Positions 1 to 11,690 are shown, counted from the first letter of the stretch. The stretch is DNA of 64,000 nucleotides from Heligmosomoides polygyrus polygyrus (GCA_947396885.1 OX377205.1:54482676-54546675), one strand, 5' to 3'. Notes: generated from the sequence alone by a model not told the origin. Numbers and translations are program-made.

Positions 1-229
1 ACGATCAATAAAGGCGGACCAGCCGTTAGATGTTTGATGTTTACTGCATGGATACCGATGTGAATACTAATACTAATACTTTATCGGCAACGAGAATATA
101 ACAACCATGAGGAAGAAGCCAAACGGAGAATAATCAAAACCGACATAAGAAGAGGCGAAAATTCAAACAAAGAACGGAACTAAGGTCAAAATGAACGCTA
201 AGAAGACAACTGGAATACAAGTGCCAGCA

Positions 230-427
230 TCGGACCAGGTTATGCTATGCCTTAAATGATAAGCTGACGAAATGCCAAGGAGGAGACGGAGTATGTAATA
301 CACGGATGCAGGAAAGACAGATGAAACCACTAAGCTAGAAGAGGCAGTGCCCCACCACTGCGAGTTTTGCTGCTGATGTCACGGATAAAGAGAGATACTC
401 CTGTATAATGGGGGTGCCCAGCTGTTC
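230..427. repeat. Diverged unit of the 268-bp tandem repeat
   Basis: Bases about 320-427 resemble the unit tandemly repeated at 1755-2405, sharing the blocks around 'gaggcagtgccccacc', 'actgcgag' and 'cccagctgttc' in the same order. This outlying unit directly abuts the left end of the foldback element at 431, while the main array abuts its right end. The simplest reading is that the foldback element inserted into a pre-existing satellite-like array. Bases 1-230 show nothing I recognise. Confidence 0.5.
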
Positions 428-430
428 TAA

Positions 431-1749
431 CCAGGGAATGCCGTCAGCTTCCCATGAAACTTCGGATTGAGACCTATATCACGTGAAACAGCTCGAGAAG
501 AAATAGCAGCTGATCACAGATATGTAGACCAAATTTGCTAAATGGATCTCCTCGGCGAGGAAAATTTCACCATTTTTAATTTTTTTCAACTTTATTGAAA
601 AACATAGCCGGCGGAAGCCACGATGCCTTCCATGTGTTAGGCGCTCTCAATCAGCGTTGGGCGCTGTATTGCGCGGTAATCAGCGGTTCGGCTATCAGTG
701 CCGTCAGCAGCGGCGGCGGCGCAGTGGTAGAGCGCTCGATCCAAAGGATTGGGTTCATCGGTACGGTTCCCAACGTTGACGGCTTTTTTGCATTTTGTGA
801 CTTATCTTCGACTAGGACCTATAATCTCATTTTTAGCATATTTTTGAGCGAACGGCTAATGGCGACTTGCATTTACGTCTATTTGAAGTCGGAAACGTGT
901 TTCAGGTAAAATGTTTTATTCATGACGTGAAGCGAGTCAGAAATTCAAATCAAAACAAAATAAAAAGTAAAAATAAAATCGAAATCAACAAAACTTAATA
1001 AACATAATAAATGAAAAGCAAAGGCACTAGTTAAAAATTCCGACTCAACCGACACGACTTCAGTCGAAGAAATTACGTTGAAACTTTGTCTAGAGGGGTT
1101 ATTTGGGGTGCTGATCACGAATCTGACATCCGTTTTTTACGATTCGGTCGGAGGCACCCACACCTTTGACAAGGGTGGTCCAGGCAGAGTCACCGATTTC
1201 GCTGAAACGTCGTGTAGAGGGGTTATTTGGGGTGCTGATCACGAATCTGACATTCGTTTTTCACGATTCGGTCGGAGACCACCCATACCTTTGACAAGGG
1301 TGGTCCAGGCAGAGTCATCGATTTCGCTGAAAATTCGTCTAGGAGGGGTGGGGGTTATTTGGGGTGCTGATCACGCCATCAGCCGTTGGCCCCAAAATGT
1401 GCTAAAAATGAGATTATATGTCCTCGTCGAAGATAGGTCACAAAATGCAAAAAAGCCGTCAGCGGCGGAAACCGAACCAATGAACGGAATCCCTTGGAGC
1501 GATCACTCTACCACTGCGTCGTGCTGAAGGCGCTGATAGCCGAACCGCTGATTACCGCGCAATACTGCGCCTAACGCTGATTGAGCGCGCCTAACACATG
1601 GAAGACATCGCGGCTTCCGCCGGCCACAACTCGCTTAGGAGATCCACTTAGCAAATTTGGTCTACATATCTGTGATCAGCGTCTAGAGCTCTTTCATGTG
1701 ATATAGGTCTCAATCCGAAGTTCCGTGGGAAGCTGACGACATTTCCTGG
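431..1749. mobile_element. Foldback element with long terminal inverted repeats (C[CT]AGGGAA family)
   Basis: The arms at about 431-850 and 1395-1749 are reverse complements with moderate divergence. They share the blocks ccgtcagcttccca, ttcggattgagacctatatc and agcggttcggctatcag on opposite strands. The ends read ccagggaatg and, reverse complemented, ccaggaaatg. Each end is flanked by the trinucleotide taa (428-430 and 1750-1752), a likely 3-bp target duplication. The spacer holds a CR1-type 3' tail fragment (about 908-1040) and a 125-bp tandem repeat. There is no transposase, so the element is non-autonomous. A 3-bp TAA duplication would suit the PIF/Harbinger group, but that is inference. 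Confidence 0.72.
1068..1380 (+). repeat. 125-bp tandem repeat, about 2.4 copies
   Basis: The phrase tagaggggttatttggggtg begins at 1091 and again at 1215, and a diverged third start lies near 1340, giving periods of 124 and 125. Each unit carries gtgctgatcacgaatctgac followed by gattcggtcggag and gacaagggtggtccaggcag. The array fills the loop of the foldback element. The core 'ggggtgctgatcacgaatctgacatccg' type motif recurs at about 16375 and, diverged, at other places in the window. Confidence 0.8.
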
Positions 1750-1754
1750 TAAGA

Positions 1755-2405
1755 GACATGTAAAGCATGGCAACAAAAATGCAAATAAAAGTTATTGCTA
1801 TAAAAGGAAGGGCACGTGTAAGCGCATGCAAAAGCTAGACAGCCGGACGGCTAGAGGTAGCGAGAACAAACGAGACAAGACAGAGAATATATAAAAGATG
1901 GAAGAAAGAGAAACAGGTGAACCACTAGGCTAGAAGGGCAGTGCCCCACCAACACTGCGAGTTTCGGCAGCTGAAACTCCGGATCAGTGATCCACCTACA
2001 TAACCAAGGTGTCCAGCTGTTCCTCTGAACCATGCGAGTAAGGCAAGGAAGACGTAGAGTAATTGAATTCGTTATAAGAATCACTCGTGAACCGCATGCT
2101 GCAGGTAGACGGCCAGACAGTTAAGGAACCAAGCGAACAAAAAGGCTCAGGAGAGGGAATATATAAATGACCGAGGCATGAGAAGCAGGTGAACCACTGA
2201 GCCTGAAGGGCAGTGCCCGCCAACACTGCGAGTAGCTGAAACTCCTGATCAAATAAGATCCACCTACATAACCAAGGTGTCCAGCTGTTCCTCAGCCATG
2301 CGAGCAAGGCAAGGAAGATGTAAAGTAGTTGCAATCACTATAAGAAGCGCACGTGAAACCGCATGCTATAGCTAGACGGCCAGACAGTTAAAGCACGCAA
2401 GACAA
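1755..2405. repeat. 268-bp tandem repeat, about 2.4 copies
   Basis: The phrase aaccaaggtgtccagctgtt occurs at 2002 and 2270, a spacing of 268. Flanking blocks (gaatatataaa, aaccactgagc, gggcagtgcc, gctagacggccagacagtta) repeat in the same order, with a partial first unit from about 1755. Short open frames on the minus strand simply run through the repeat. It looks like a local satellite array. Confidence 0.75.
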
Positions 2406-2872
2406 CAATTGACATGCTGTTAATCTGACATATGCAGGGAAAGCAAACGCAAAACGTAAAACAATAGAATGTGCAATAAGAAGAGAATACAAGAGAATTA
2501 GGAGGAGGGTGGGGCATCAGGGCGTTGGAAGATGTAAAGAAAAGGGGGGGGGGCAGAACATTCAACATCAAGGCTCAAAACTAGCGCTAGAATTTCAGGA
2601 TGCAATTCAGCAGCAACAAACGCCAGTAGACGGAGCAGCCGAGGGCACTACGAAGCGAAGCACACACGAGGGACCGAACTTAGACAGACCGCAACTGTGA
2701 GCTTGCAAGGACAGAGAAGGAAGAAAAAAACACTGGCAGAAGAAGAGCAATAACATTAAACATTACCTGAAAGGAATCCAGTAGAAAAGAGAAAAACTGA
2801 CAAAAGTTGATTGGAATTTGAAGCAAAACGAGGCAGAAACCAACCATTTAGAGATCAGCCTGTCAATGAATC
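2406..2872. other. No recognised gene
   Basis: This A-rich interval contains a run of nine or more G at about 2544. A 63-codon open frame at 2509-2700 shows no recognisable domain and no splice context. Nothing else is supported. Confidence 0.4.
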
Positions 2873-3440
2873 TCATCCTGCCAATTGCCTCAGTAAATAA
2901 AGAGAGAGAGCAGACTGGAAACCTAAAGCTTTTTTATAAATAAAAAGTGACGGGCTTAGATTATTCCAATGAGGTATAACTCGGTTAAGGAAGGACCCGT
3001 TCAACGCTTGGCTACCACACGTAGGGGAACAGAGCCTAAACGGCTGACCTCTCACCACGCTACCGCGCGGAGTAACTCGGAAAAGATCGCAGAGTTCGAT
3101 GTCAATTTCACCGGTAGTGATTTTATACATAAGAGTAAGATCGGAAACAACCCTACGGTCTTCAAGAGTTAAGGAATTTAGAAGGCGCAACCTTGTTCCA
3201 CATAGAACCCTAGGCCTACCAGCCCACAAAAGAATACGGTAGGTGAAAGACTTCTGAACCTGCTCGATCTTATCTTTAAGAAAAAATTTGTATGGCGACC
3301 ATAACGGAGACCCGTATTCAAGAATAGGTCGGACGTAAGTAGTAAAGGCACGAAAAAGGAGGCAAATGTTCCGAGAATGGAACGCTCTCAGGATGAAATT
3401 TGCGCGGCATTTACACTGCAAAAAGACTGACTGCAAAGTC
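2873..3440 (-). pseudogene. CR1-like non-LTR retrotransposon, reverse transcriptase C-terminal fragment
   Basis: Read on the minus strand, this open frame of about 187 codons matches the thumb and C-terminal region of CR1-group reverse transcriptases. It has FHSRN, then YVRPILEYGSPLWSP, then IEQVQKSFTYRIL, LEDRRVVSDL and a final VIPHWNNLSPSL-type motif. The catalytic palm motifs are missing and an in-frame stop lies just upstream, so this is a 5'-truncated dead copy. The YVRP...YGSP.WSP signature is typical of CR1/L2/Jockey elements and separates it from RTE elements. Confidence 0.85.
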
Positions 3441-3765
3441 CAAAATGTCCGCGCATTGGTGCACCATGTTCACAACATAGTTAAATCCTTGCTTATAAAA
3501 TCAGCACCGTACTTTTCGATGGCGTATAAATCGCGTGGTCGCCCTATACTAGCACACGGGACCTCACTTCTTTTCGGGAATTGCTAAAACCCCTAGAATG
3601 AGATCGGAATAGACGCAGGCGTATGAGAGCGCAATTGGTGTAGGGGAACACTTGTTCGACGGGAATGCACACGTGAGCTGCGTCAGCGCCGACGTTGGCA
3701 TTTCGATCGATGCGCATTGGTCTCTTGTGTGCCCGTGGTGACATGTCTCCCAGACGGGTCGTGGC
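3441..3765. other. No recognised gene
   Basis: Nothing recognisable was seen between the CR1 fragment and the first hAT-type end. Open frames here are short and overlap one another. Confidence 0.3.
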
Positions 3766-3894
3766 CAGGGTCAAGCTTGAGGCTCGGGAATCGAAGGGGG
3801 GGGGGGATCGTACTGCGGCCTCGTCTGGAGGGGGGGGGGGTCGTACTGTGACTTAGTTTCGAGGGGGGAATTGACGTAGTGGTCGTTTCCGGGT
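3766..3894 (+). mobile_element. Partial left end of a hAT-type foldback element
   Basis: Starting at 3766, the sequence cagggtcaagcttgagg, followed by G-tracts and a 'tcgtactg.ggcctcgtctggag' block, repeats the first hundred or so bases of the complete element that begins at 3895. Its matching right end was not found. It is either a truncated relative or an element into which the complete copy inserted, because the 8-bp target ttccgggt (3887-3894) lies inside it. Confidence 0.65.
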
Positions 3895-5387
3895 CAGGGT
3901 CAAGCTTGAGGTTCGGGAATCGAAGGGGGGGGGGTTGTACTGTGGCCTCGTCTGGAGGGGGGGGGGTCGTGCTCTTCCGGTTTTGGCAGAGGATTCTCTC
4001 TTATTCTTCAGGTTTCATGGTGATTTTTTTAATTCTTAATAAGTTGTTTTTTCCAGGAATGCTTACGAAGGTGTGGAGTCTCTCCTTCGTCCCGCGAAGT
4101 TGTAAAAATTAATATAACAAGTTTCAAATAATGATTGTATTACTCGTTAGAAATAAAGATTTTCCGCCGGCAGATTTGGAGTCAATGAGAACTTTCCATT
4201 TTCAGTTTTTTTTTTCAGGAAGTCATAGATGCGACAGTTTTCTGCCTGAACGAGCGACATCTACGTCCTAAATTGCAGGCTATAAAATTTGAAGCGTCAA
4301 TTGCTAAGGAAAATTAAGTGCTTTTCCTACAAGATTTTTGGAAGCACTCTTCGAAGCGATGACCGAATGGCAACCGAGGATGGACTTGTCACGGAGCTAA
4401 TTTTCTCTCTTCTGCTGGAAACAGCATCAGAAAGTAAAGTTGTACCCAATAAAGGTTGTACCCAATAAAGGTTTCAATCCACCGGTTGACACAAGGGAAT
4501 AAAACGTGTTTTTGTGAGACATAAACATTCTGTTCTGTATAAACAGACGCTCCGATTTGTATCATTTGCCGAAAAAATTCGACACCGTCAATCACATGGA
4601 AGCCGCTATTTCTACAAGCTGCTTTTTAAAGCGTAGAACCCACACCTCTTACAGTTTTAAAAGTTTTTTGAATTTTTCAGAGATGTCGCACAAACTCCGA
4701 AATATGGTAGGTTACGTGGAGCCATTGCGCTCTCCGATATCACCGATCGCCACTGAAGGACGGCAAAAAAAAATCTACCTTCTGGAGGAAGAGCATCAGA
4801 GAGTGAAAACTGTACCATCTTAGAGTTCAAGATGTGATTAATATACAATCATAAACTAAGCTTCTTCGCAGCGATCTCCGATATGATTAGGGCTGATTGC
4901 ATTTAAATTTTTCGCTTTTCAAGAAAAATTAATTAATTTTTACCTGAAGCAGATCACCCACACAGTTGAAATCTTGCCACAAAAAGTTTCAATTTTTGTT
5001 TAATGCACAGTGTAAAAATCATGGTTTTCTGAAACGAATAGACTGGATCGACCACTGGTCGATATCGCACCGACGTCATGGGAGCGACGAAATTCGACGT
5101 TCATAAAAATGACTATAACTCGGTAAGTTTTCCACAATTTTAAAAAGCCAAAGGCTTTTTAGAAACTACAGAAAAAGATACTTCATACAGTGTGAAAATC
5201 GGTTTTCAAAAACTAGATCTTCATACGGGGCGGAGGCCTTCGATTTTTGAGCGAAAAAAATTGAAGTGATTTTGTATAAACAATTATATCCCGGTAAGTT
5301 TTTCGAATTTTAAAAGATTTAATAGCGTTTTGAAAACTAGAGAAAATGCGCTTTCGAACCATGTAGGAATTAGTTTTCAACAAGGAG

Positions 5388-6231
5388 GTCTTCATAGGGG
5401 GCGGGGGGGGGTTCGAATTGTTGCAGAAATACGTGCCAAAAATCGAACCCCCCCGCCCCGTATGAAGACCCCTTTTTTGAAATCTGGTTCTTGTANNNNN
5501 NNNNNNNNNNNNNNNNNNNNNNNNNNNNNNNNNNNNNNNNNNNNNNNNNNNNNNNNNNNNNNNNNNNNNNNNNNNNNNNNNNNNNNNNNNNNNNNNNNNN
5601 NNNNNNNNNNNNNNNNNNNNNNNNNNNNNNNNNNNNNNNNNNNNNNNNNNNNNNNNNNNNNNNNNNNNNNNNNNNNNNNNNNNNNNNNNNNNNNNCCCAA
5701 TTGCTTTTTGAAAAATAGAGGAAAGGTGTTTCTAACCATACAAGAACCAGATTTCAAAAAAGGGGTCTTCATACGGGGCGGGGGGGGGTTCGATTTTTGG
5801 CACGTATTTCTGCAACAATTCGAACCCCCCCCCCCGCCCTCTATGAAGACCTCCCTTTTGAAAGGTAGTTTCTATATGATTCGAAAGAGCATTTTCTCTA
5901 GCTTTCGAAAAGCAATTGGGATTTTCAAATTTCAAAAAATGAACCGAGTTATGATCAATTTTGTGAAATCACTCCAATGACTCCGGTGATGGGCCGACCA
6001 ACTCCTCTGGTCACAGTTTCACAAAAAATGTCCATAGCTCGGTACAATTTTTGGAATTCAAAAATCCCAATTGCTTTTCGAAAACTAGAGGAAATGCGCT
6101 TTCGAACCATGTAGGAATTAGTTTTCAAAAGGGAGGTCTTCATAGGGGGCGGGGGGGGGGTTCGATTTCTGGTCGATTTTCGGCAAAAATCGACCAGAAA
6201 TCGAACCCCCCCCCCGCCCCCTATGAAGACC
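5388..6231. repeat. Array of G-rich hairpin modules, copy 1
   Basis: The motif gtcttcata followed by a long G-run and ttcgat begins at 5388, 5765 and 6136, spacings of 377 and 371. Each is closed by its reverse complement (atcgaac, a C-run, tatgaagac) 60-95 bases on. The hairpin at 6135-6231 is almost perfect, with a loop around cggc. Segments between modules carry palindromic blocks such as ttatgatcaa and catgtaggaatt. G-runs reach about ten bases. Confidence 0.85.
5496..5695. other. Assembly gap (200 N)
   Basis: Exactly 200 N, a round number suggesting a gap of arbitrary length. It lies close to the centre of the palindromic element; the sequences on the two sides (ggttcttgta before, tacaagaacc after) are mutually complementary. 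Confidence 0.98.
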
Positions 6232-8143
6232 CCCTGTTGAAAACTAATTCCTACGTGGTTCGAAAGCGCATTTTCTCTAGTTTTCAAAACGCTATTAAAT
6301 CTTTTAAAATTCGAAAAACTTACCGGGATATAATTGTTTATACAAAATCACTTCAATTTTTTTCGCTCAAAAATCGAAGGCCTCCGCCCCGTATGAAGAT
6401 CTAGTTTTTGAAAACCGATTTTCACACTGTATGAAGTATCTTTTTCTGTAGTTTCTAAAAAGCCATTGGTTTTTTAAAATTGTGGAAAACTTACCGAGTT
6501 ATAGTCATTTTTATGAACGTCGAATTTCGTCGCTCCCATGACGTCGGTGTGATATCGACCAGTGGTCGATCCAGTCTATTCGTTTCAGAAAACCATGATT
6601 TTTACACTGTGCATTAAACAAAAATTGAAACTTTTTGTGGCAAGATTTCAACTGTGTGGGTGATCTGCTTCAGGTAAAAATTAATTAATTTTTCTTGAAA
6701 AGCGAAAAATTTAAATGCAATCAGCCCTAATCATATCGGAGATCGCTGCGAAGAAGCTTAGTTTATGATTGTATATTAATCACATCTTGCACTCTAAAAT
6801 GGTACAGTTTTCACTCTCTGATGCTCTTCCTCCAGAAGGTAGAAATTTTTTTTTTGCCGCAAGAAGTCCGTCCTTCAGTGGCGATCGGTGATATCGGAGA
6901 GCGCAATGGCTCCACGTAACCTACCATATTTCGGAGTTTGTGCGACATCTCTGAAAAATTCACAAAACTTTTAAAACTGTAAGAGGTGTGGGTTCTACGC
7001 TTTAAAAAGCAGCTTGTAAAAATAGCGGCTTCCTTGTGACTGACGGTGTCGAATTTTTTCGGCAAATGATACAAATCGGAGCGTCTGTTTATACAGAACA
7101 GAATGTTTATGTCTCACAAAAACACGTTTTATTCCCTTGTGTCAACCGGTGGATTGAAACCTTTATTGGGTACAACATTTATTGGGTACAACTTCACTTT
7201 CTGATGCTGTTTCCAGCAGAAGAGAGAAAATTAGCTCCGTGACAAGTCCATCCTCGGTTGCCATTCGGTCATCGCTTCGAAGAGTGCTTCCAAAAATCTT
7301 GTTGGAAAAGCACTTAATTTTCCTTAGCAATTGACACTTCAAATTTTATAGACTGCAATTTAGGACGTAGATGTCGCTCGTTCAGGAAAAAACTGTCGCG
7401 TCCATGACTTCCTGAAAAAAAAACTGAAAAATGGAAAGTTCTCATTGACTCTAAATCTGGGTGCAGAAAATCGTTATTTTTAACAAGTAATACAATCTTT
7501 ATTTGGAACATTTTTATATTAATTTTTACAACTTTGCGAAACGAATGAGAAACTCCACGCCTTCGTAGGCATTCCTGGAAAATCCATCCTACGGTTGCCG
7601 TTCCGTCATCGCTTCCGAGTGACTAAAAAAATTTGTTGACAAAGCACTCAAGTCAGCTTTAGAAATTAACACTCGGCATTTTACAGAGTACAATTTCGAA
7701 TGCAGATGTTGCTTCTTCACGTACAAAAATGTGCCGTGTCCACGAGATGCTCGGAAAGCCTGAAAAGTTGAACTCGTTGTGATTAATTTGACAACTGCTC
7801 TCAAAAGTGCTTTACTTTCAACTGTAAACAAACAAAATATTATTATCAAAAGATTACATACACAAAACCTTTATCAGCGTTTTTCTAACAAATTACTAAA
7901 TTAAACAGTTACTTAGTAACACTCTTTCTTGAACTAATCTGACACAGTCGATGCTGCACCTGGAAAGAAGGACCTATTAAACGGTACAAAAACCGCATAA
8001 AAATTTAAAAAATTCGATGCGGATAGGAAATAAAACGGTGGTTTACACAAGGGGGGGGGTCGTACCAGACCCACTCTGGGAGGGGGGGGGGTGTCGTAAA
8101 TTTTCGGCAAAAATCGAACCCCACGCTTGACCCTGTTCCGGGT

Positions 8144-9193
8144 AGGAGTATGAATGAAAAGTTAGTACACGTAATTGCTGTAATGTGCTTAACATTTTTA
8201 AACACTAATTCAGTATTCAAACTCTTTCAGTATTTATAGTATATTTATCTGTTATCGAATTTTTCATAACCTGAACGGTTTTCAGTAACAACTCGTCTGG
8301 TCCGGTCATTATCTCCATCGATTTCTTTTCAATTTTTATGTGATTTTTGTACCCATTAATAGGCTCATCTTTCCAGGTGCGACTTCTCACGACACTGCTT
8401 ACAACGCGGACGTGGATATTCGCTCGCAGCTTCATTCACAGATGATCTGATTGATTTATTGTATAATTAAATGACTTTTTTGATCAAAGCAAAAGGAATG
8501 AACTGATGTTCTGAGTTTTGTTCTACAATCAAGAATGCAAAACTTTTGCCGACTGTGTTCAAACTAATCGCTTATGTTAGATTTTCCGTCGGTCTCATTT
8601 ATTCTTTATTCTTTATTCATTTACGCGATGTAATGTTGTGTTAACAGAAACAAACAACTCTTCGCTAGCTCAGAGTATGAATGAGCTATGAGTCGTATGA
8701 AGTATGAATCAGCTCAGAGTAAGGGCACTACGGATATAGCTTGGGCAATTACACCAGTAACGCTGCTTCCCCTTGGAACGAGAGAAGGTGTCCCCAGCGA
8801 GATCCGTGTCCTGACCCAGAACGCAATCTGATAGAAGTACTGGGGCTTGATGACAACTTAACTTGAGACGAACGCATTCGACCGAGACCCCAGGCGGACA
8901 AGCCGAGGGGACCTCAAGCTAGGGGTTGTCCAGAACCTCGGGATCCTCAACCAGCTAGTGCAGCATTGCTCCAAGAGGCGAAAAGATTGTGATATCATTA
9001 TCAGCCATACAGATGCACTTATCAGTCGTCTATCCCATAGCATCGTATGATCCCATAGCACTCGAGGGTTACCCATCTTGGCAGCAGTCAAATCGGTGGC
9101 AGGCCAATTCGAAGCGTAACTGAAATCAGTTCACGCTGGTGAGGCGGTGCAGTTCACGAGTCATTCCAAGAAACTTACCAGATTGCTGACAAT
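8144..9193. other. No recognised gene
   Basis: This interval is AT-rich to about 8700, then more balanced. Short frames on both strands show no domain. The segment at 8860-9091 has a 77-codon minus frame that I do not recognise. Confidence 0.3.
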
Positions 9194-9523
9194 TTGCTCT
9201 ACTACGCCGAAGAGTTTGATCTAGACCTTCTAGAAAATTCCACTGCTTCATATATGCGGGCCCTATGTCATTACACCATCAACGAGCGACAGCAGCCGGG
9301 CGGGTGCCGAAGACGCCAGCCGACCAGCCAGCCGACCAGTCAGCCAGCCAACCGACGACCAGCCAGCCAGCCAACCGATGACCAGCCAGCCACAGCCAAC
9401 CGCCGACCACGCCACCGTCCCAGACGCAGCACCAGCCGACGCCACAACCCACCGTCCGAAGCCACCCCACCAGCAGACGCTCCAACAGAAGAACCACCAG
9501 GCCGCCCCACGAGACCTCAGTAA
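9194..9523 (+). other. Open frame with Q/P/T/R low-complexity repeat; coding status uncertain
   Basis: A 109-codon plus-strand frame begins with a non-repetitive stretch of about 35 residues (containing EEFDLDLLENS). It then passes into short imperfect repeats of QPTSQP and RRPASQP derived from the DNA unit ccagccagccgacc (about 9308-9400), and ends in a P/R-rich tail. No splice signals or family match were identified. The DNA repeat alone explains the absence of stops in the second half, so I treat it as a possible exon remnant at most. Confidence 0.2.
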
Positions 9524-9546
9524 CCTGAAATAAACATTTGCAAACA

Positions 9547-9628
9547 GTCTACGCACAAGGGAATTGAACCCGCGACGAGCGTCTGTGGACAGCTACCGCA
9601 GCCGCTGCACCACAACACGGCAGGCCAC
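9547..9628 (-). repeat. tRNA-like sequence (pseudogene or SINE head)
   Basis: On the minus strand, tggtgcagcgg fits the internal A box and, about 45 bases later, gcgggttcaattccc fits the B box and T arm. The acceptor stem does not pair cleanly, so a functional tRNA is unlikely. Confidence 0.5.
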
Positions 9629-9735
9629 TGCCGAGAGCGCGCGCCCCATGACGTTCTCCAGCGAGGTGGTGTTAGGGAGATAATCCAAACCCATGCGCGA
9701 TTAAAACATAATGCGATCAGTGGCTGCGGGAGTTC

Positions 9736-9807
9736 ACCGAGAGAAAAATCGGCGGCTGAGTAGGCGAAAAAACCGAGAGAAAAATCGGCGGCTGAGTAGG
9801 CGAAAAA
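9736..9807. repeat. 36-bp tandem duplication
   Basis: Two exact copies of a 36-base unit start at 9736 and 9772 with accgagagaaaaatcggcgg. A shorter third version (gagtgggcgaaaaagg) follows directly. Confidence 0.85.
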
Positions 9808-9868
9808 GGTTGCGTGAGTGGGCGAAAAAGGCTGCAACTAAGTTGAAGTATGTGTTGCATCAGATTGA

Positions 9869-11690
9869 CTAGTAAAGTCCCTTACTGTCAAGCAACCTAT
9901 TGAGCGCTCTACGGAAGGACCTAACTGAAGCAGCCCCAACAGCTTCTTCAGGAAGTTCATTCCAAAGAGCAATCACTCTGCATGTAAACACATGGCGAAA
10001 TTGCTGCGACCTAATTTTACTCATTGTGAGCTTCAGACAGTGTCCTTTTTTGCGACTGTTGAAGTTGGAGAGGGTGAGCAATCAACTAACCCCCGCAATA
10101 TTTTAAACAGGAGAACCTGGTCATAGACAACCCTACGTAGCGCTAGCGTGGAGGTTCCAAGCAAGTTGATTCGTTCCTGATAGGGAACCCCAAATAAGCC
10201 AGCTCTCGCAAATATCCGCGAGGTGAAGATTCTCTGAACACTTTCCAGGGTGTCAACTGAAGGCTGCTTGTATGGAGACCACAATTGAGGACAGTATTCT
10301 ACAATAGGACTAACAAAGGTAGTGAACAACTTTAAAAGAGTGTCCAATTTCCTTGTCGCAAAAGCTCTGAGTAGGAAATTAACCCTGGTTTGTGCATTAG
10401 CCGAAATTGCGCTGATGTGTTCGTCAAAGCATAGAGTATCAGAATAAGAAATACCAAGATCACGAACCTGGGTAGTGACCCGAAGTTCCTTTCCTCCTAG
10501 AATCGACAGCCTTGTGGATGGTGCGGCCCTATTAACATGACAACAGACTTCTCATGTGAAACATCCAGTATCCATTTACGGGACCACTCATGCAACTCAT
10601 CAAGTGCAAGCTGTAGTGCTTCTGGAGAATTATAGGAGTACAATTTCGTGTCATCAGCATACATGGAACACTGAACTGCTGGTGGCATATTCAGTGGAAG
10701 ATCATTAATGTACAATAGAAATAAGAGCGGGCCAAGGCATGTACCTTGGGGAACACCTGATGGGGTTGAGTAAATTTTTGAAAACGAGTTGTTTATTCTG
10801 ACTTCCTGGCTGCGGTCAGTTAGAAATGCTTGGATAAATTTGGCCAAACATCCCTTTATTCCGTAAGCTGCAAGTTTGACGTAAAGAAGGTTCAACGGAA
10901 CGGAGTCGAAAGCTTTGCTGTAGTCTACATAGCACACCGTGACGAATCCGTTGTTGTTGATTATTTTCTGCCAGGCTGAGACAGTGGAGACGAGCGCAGT
11001 TAGAGTAGACCTGTTCTTCAAGAAGCCGTGTTGTGCCGGATTTATAATGCTGTTATCTTTGATGTAATTTACAAGGGCTTTGCTAAATCAGTCGCTCCAT
11101 TACTTTGCTCACACAAGAAGTTAGGCATACTGGGCGATAGTTCTTCACTAGATCTTTACTACCCTTCTTAAAAATCGGTTTGACGATTCCCATGCGTCAA
11201 AGCTTAGGCACCTGACCCAGAAGGAGGAATCGATTAAACATAATCGTAAGTGTTGGGGTGAGGCCGACAGCGGCTTTCTTGAGGAATATGTATGGCAATC
11301 CGTAATGTGATGTAGACACCCGAGCGGGTAGTCGTGTTAATGCACGAAAAACAGATTCACTGTTTATATCCAGGAAGTCAATGGAGGCGCTAGTGTAAGC
11401 CGGGATAGAGATGGCACTATAGACTGGAGCACGGTAGACAGATTGGAAAAAGCTAGCAAATTCATCTGCTGCCTCCTCGTCAGTATGACATGGCTCCCCT
11501 TTGGCATTACGAACCGTGCTAATGTTAACAGAAGATTTTAGTCGTTGATTGCAAAAGCGGTAGAAAGATCTGATGTTGCGACTGCAAGCGATGTTCTCTT
11601 CTTGTTGAAGTCGATACTTGGCCATTTCTCTTTTAAGTTTACGAGCAAGGTAAAGATATTTAGAAGAGCCCATTATTACATGCACGGCGT
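9869..11690 (-). pseudogene. CR1-like reverse transcriptase, frameshifted
   Basis: Visible motifs in order are a linker with FYRFCNQRLK, the fingers region (KPIFKKGSKD, NYRPVCLTS), HGFLKNRST, palm motif A YVDYSKAFDSVP, motif B SGVPQGTCLGPLLFLLYIND, and motif C YADDTKLY. These are followed by the thumb (SPIVEY..QLWSPYK) and a tail with FTCRVIALWNELPEEAV. The catalytic aspartates of motifs A and C are present. The frame is interrupted near 11080, near 10510 and again near 10060, so no full-length enzyme can be read. In life the enzyme primes reverse transcription of its own RNA at nicked chromosomal DNA. Confidence 0.9.

Larger units (their letters stand above)
3895..8135. mobile_element. Giant foldback transposon with hAT-type ends, copy 1
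   Basis: The element starts cagggtcaagcttgaggtt and ends acgcttgaccctg, giving inverted ends of about 21 bp with a few mismatches. It is flanked by the identical octamer ttccgggt at 3887-3894 and 8136-8143. CAGGG ends plus an 8-bp duplication are hallmarks of the hAT superfamily. The interior is a long palindrome: bases 4020-5800 are mirrored by about 5850-7580, centred near 5820, including the region around gtacccaataaaggtt. The right side (about 7580-8135) carries an extra diverged copy of the outer arm. No long coding frame survives; open frames here run across the palindrome and the N gap. A second copy is at 55486-59983. Confidence 0.88.

Noticed and set aside
5330..5980. 216-codon plus-strand frame across the N gap
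   Set aside because: It is open only because N codons are untranslated; it follows a palindromic repeat.
9279..9556. Overlapping W/G-rich minus-strand frames
   Set aside because: Translation of the ccagccagccgacc repeat in the reverse direction.
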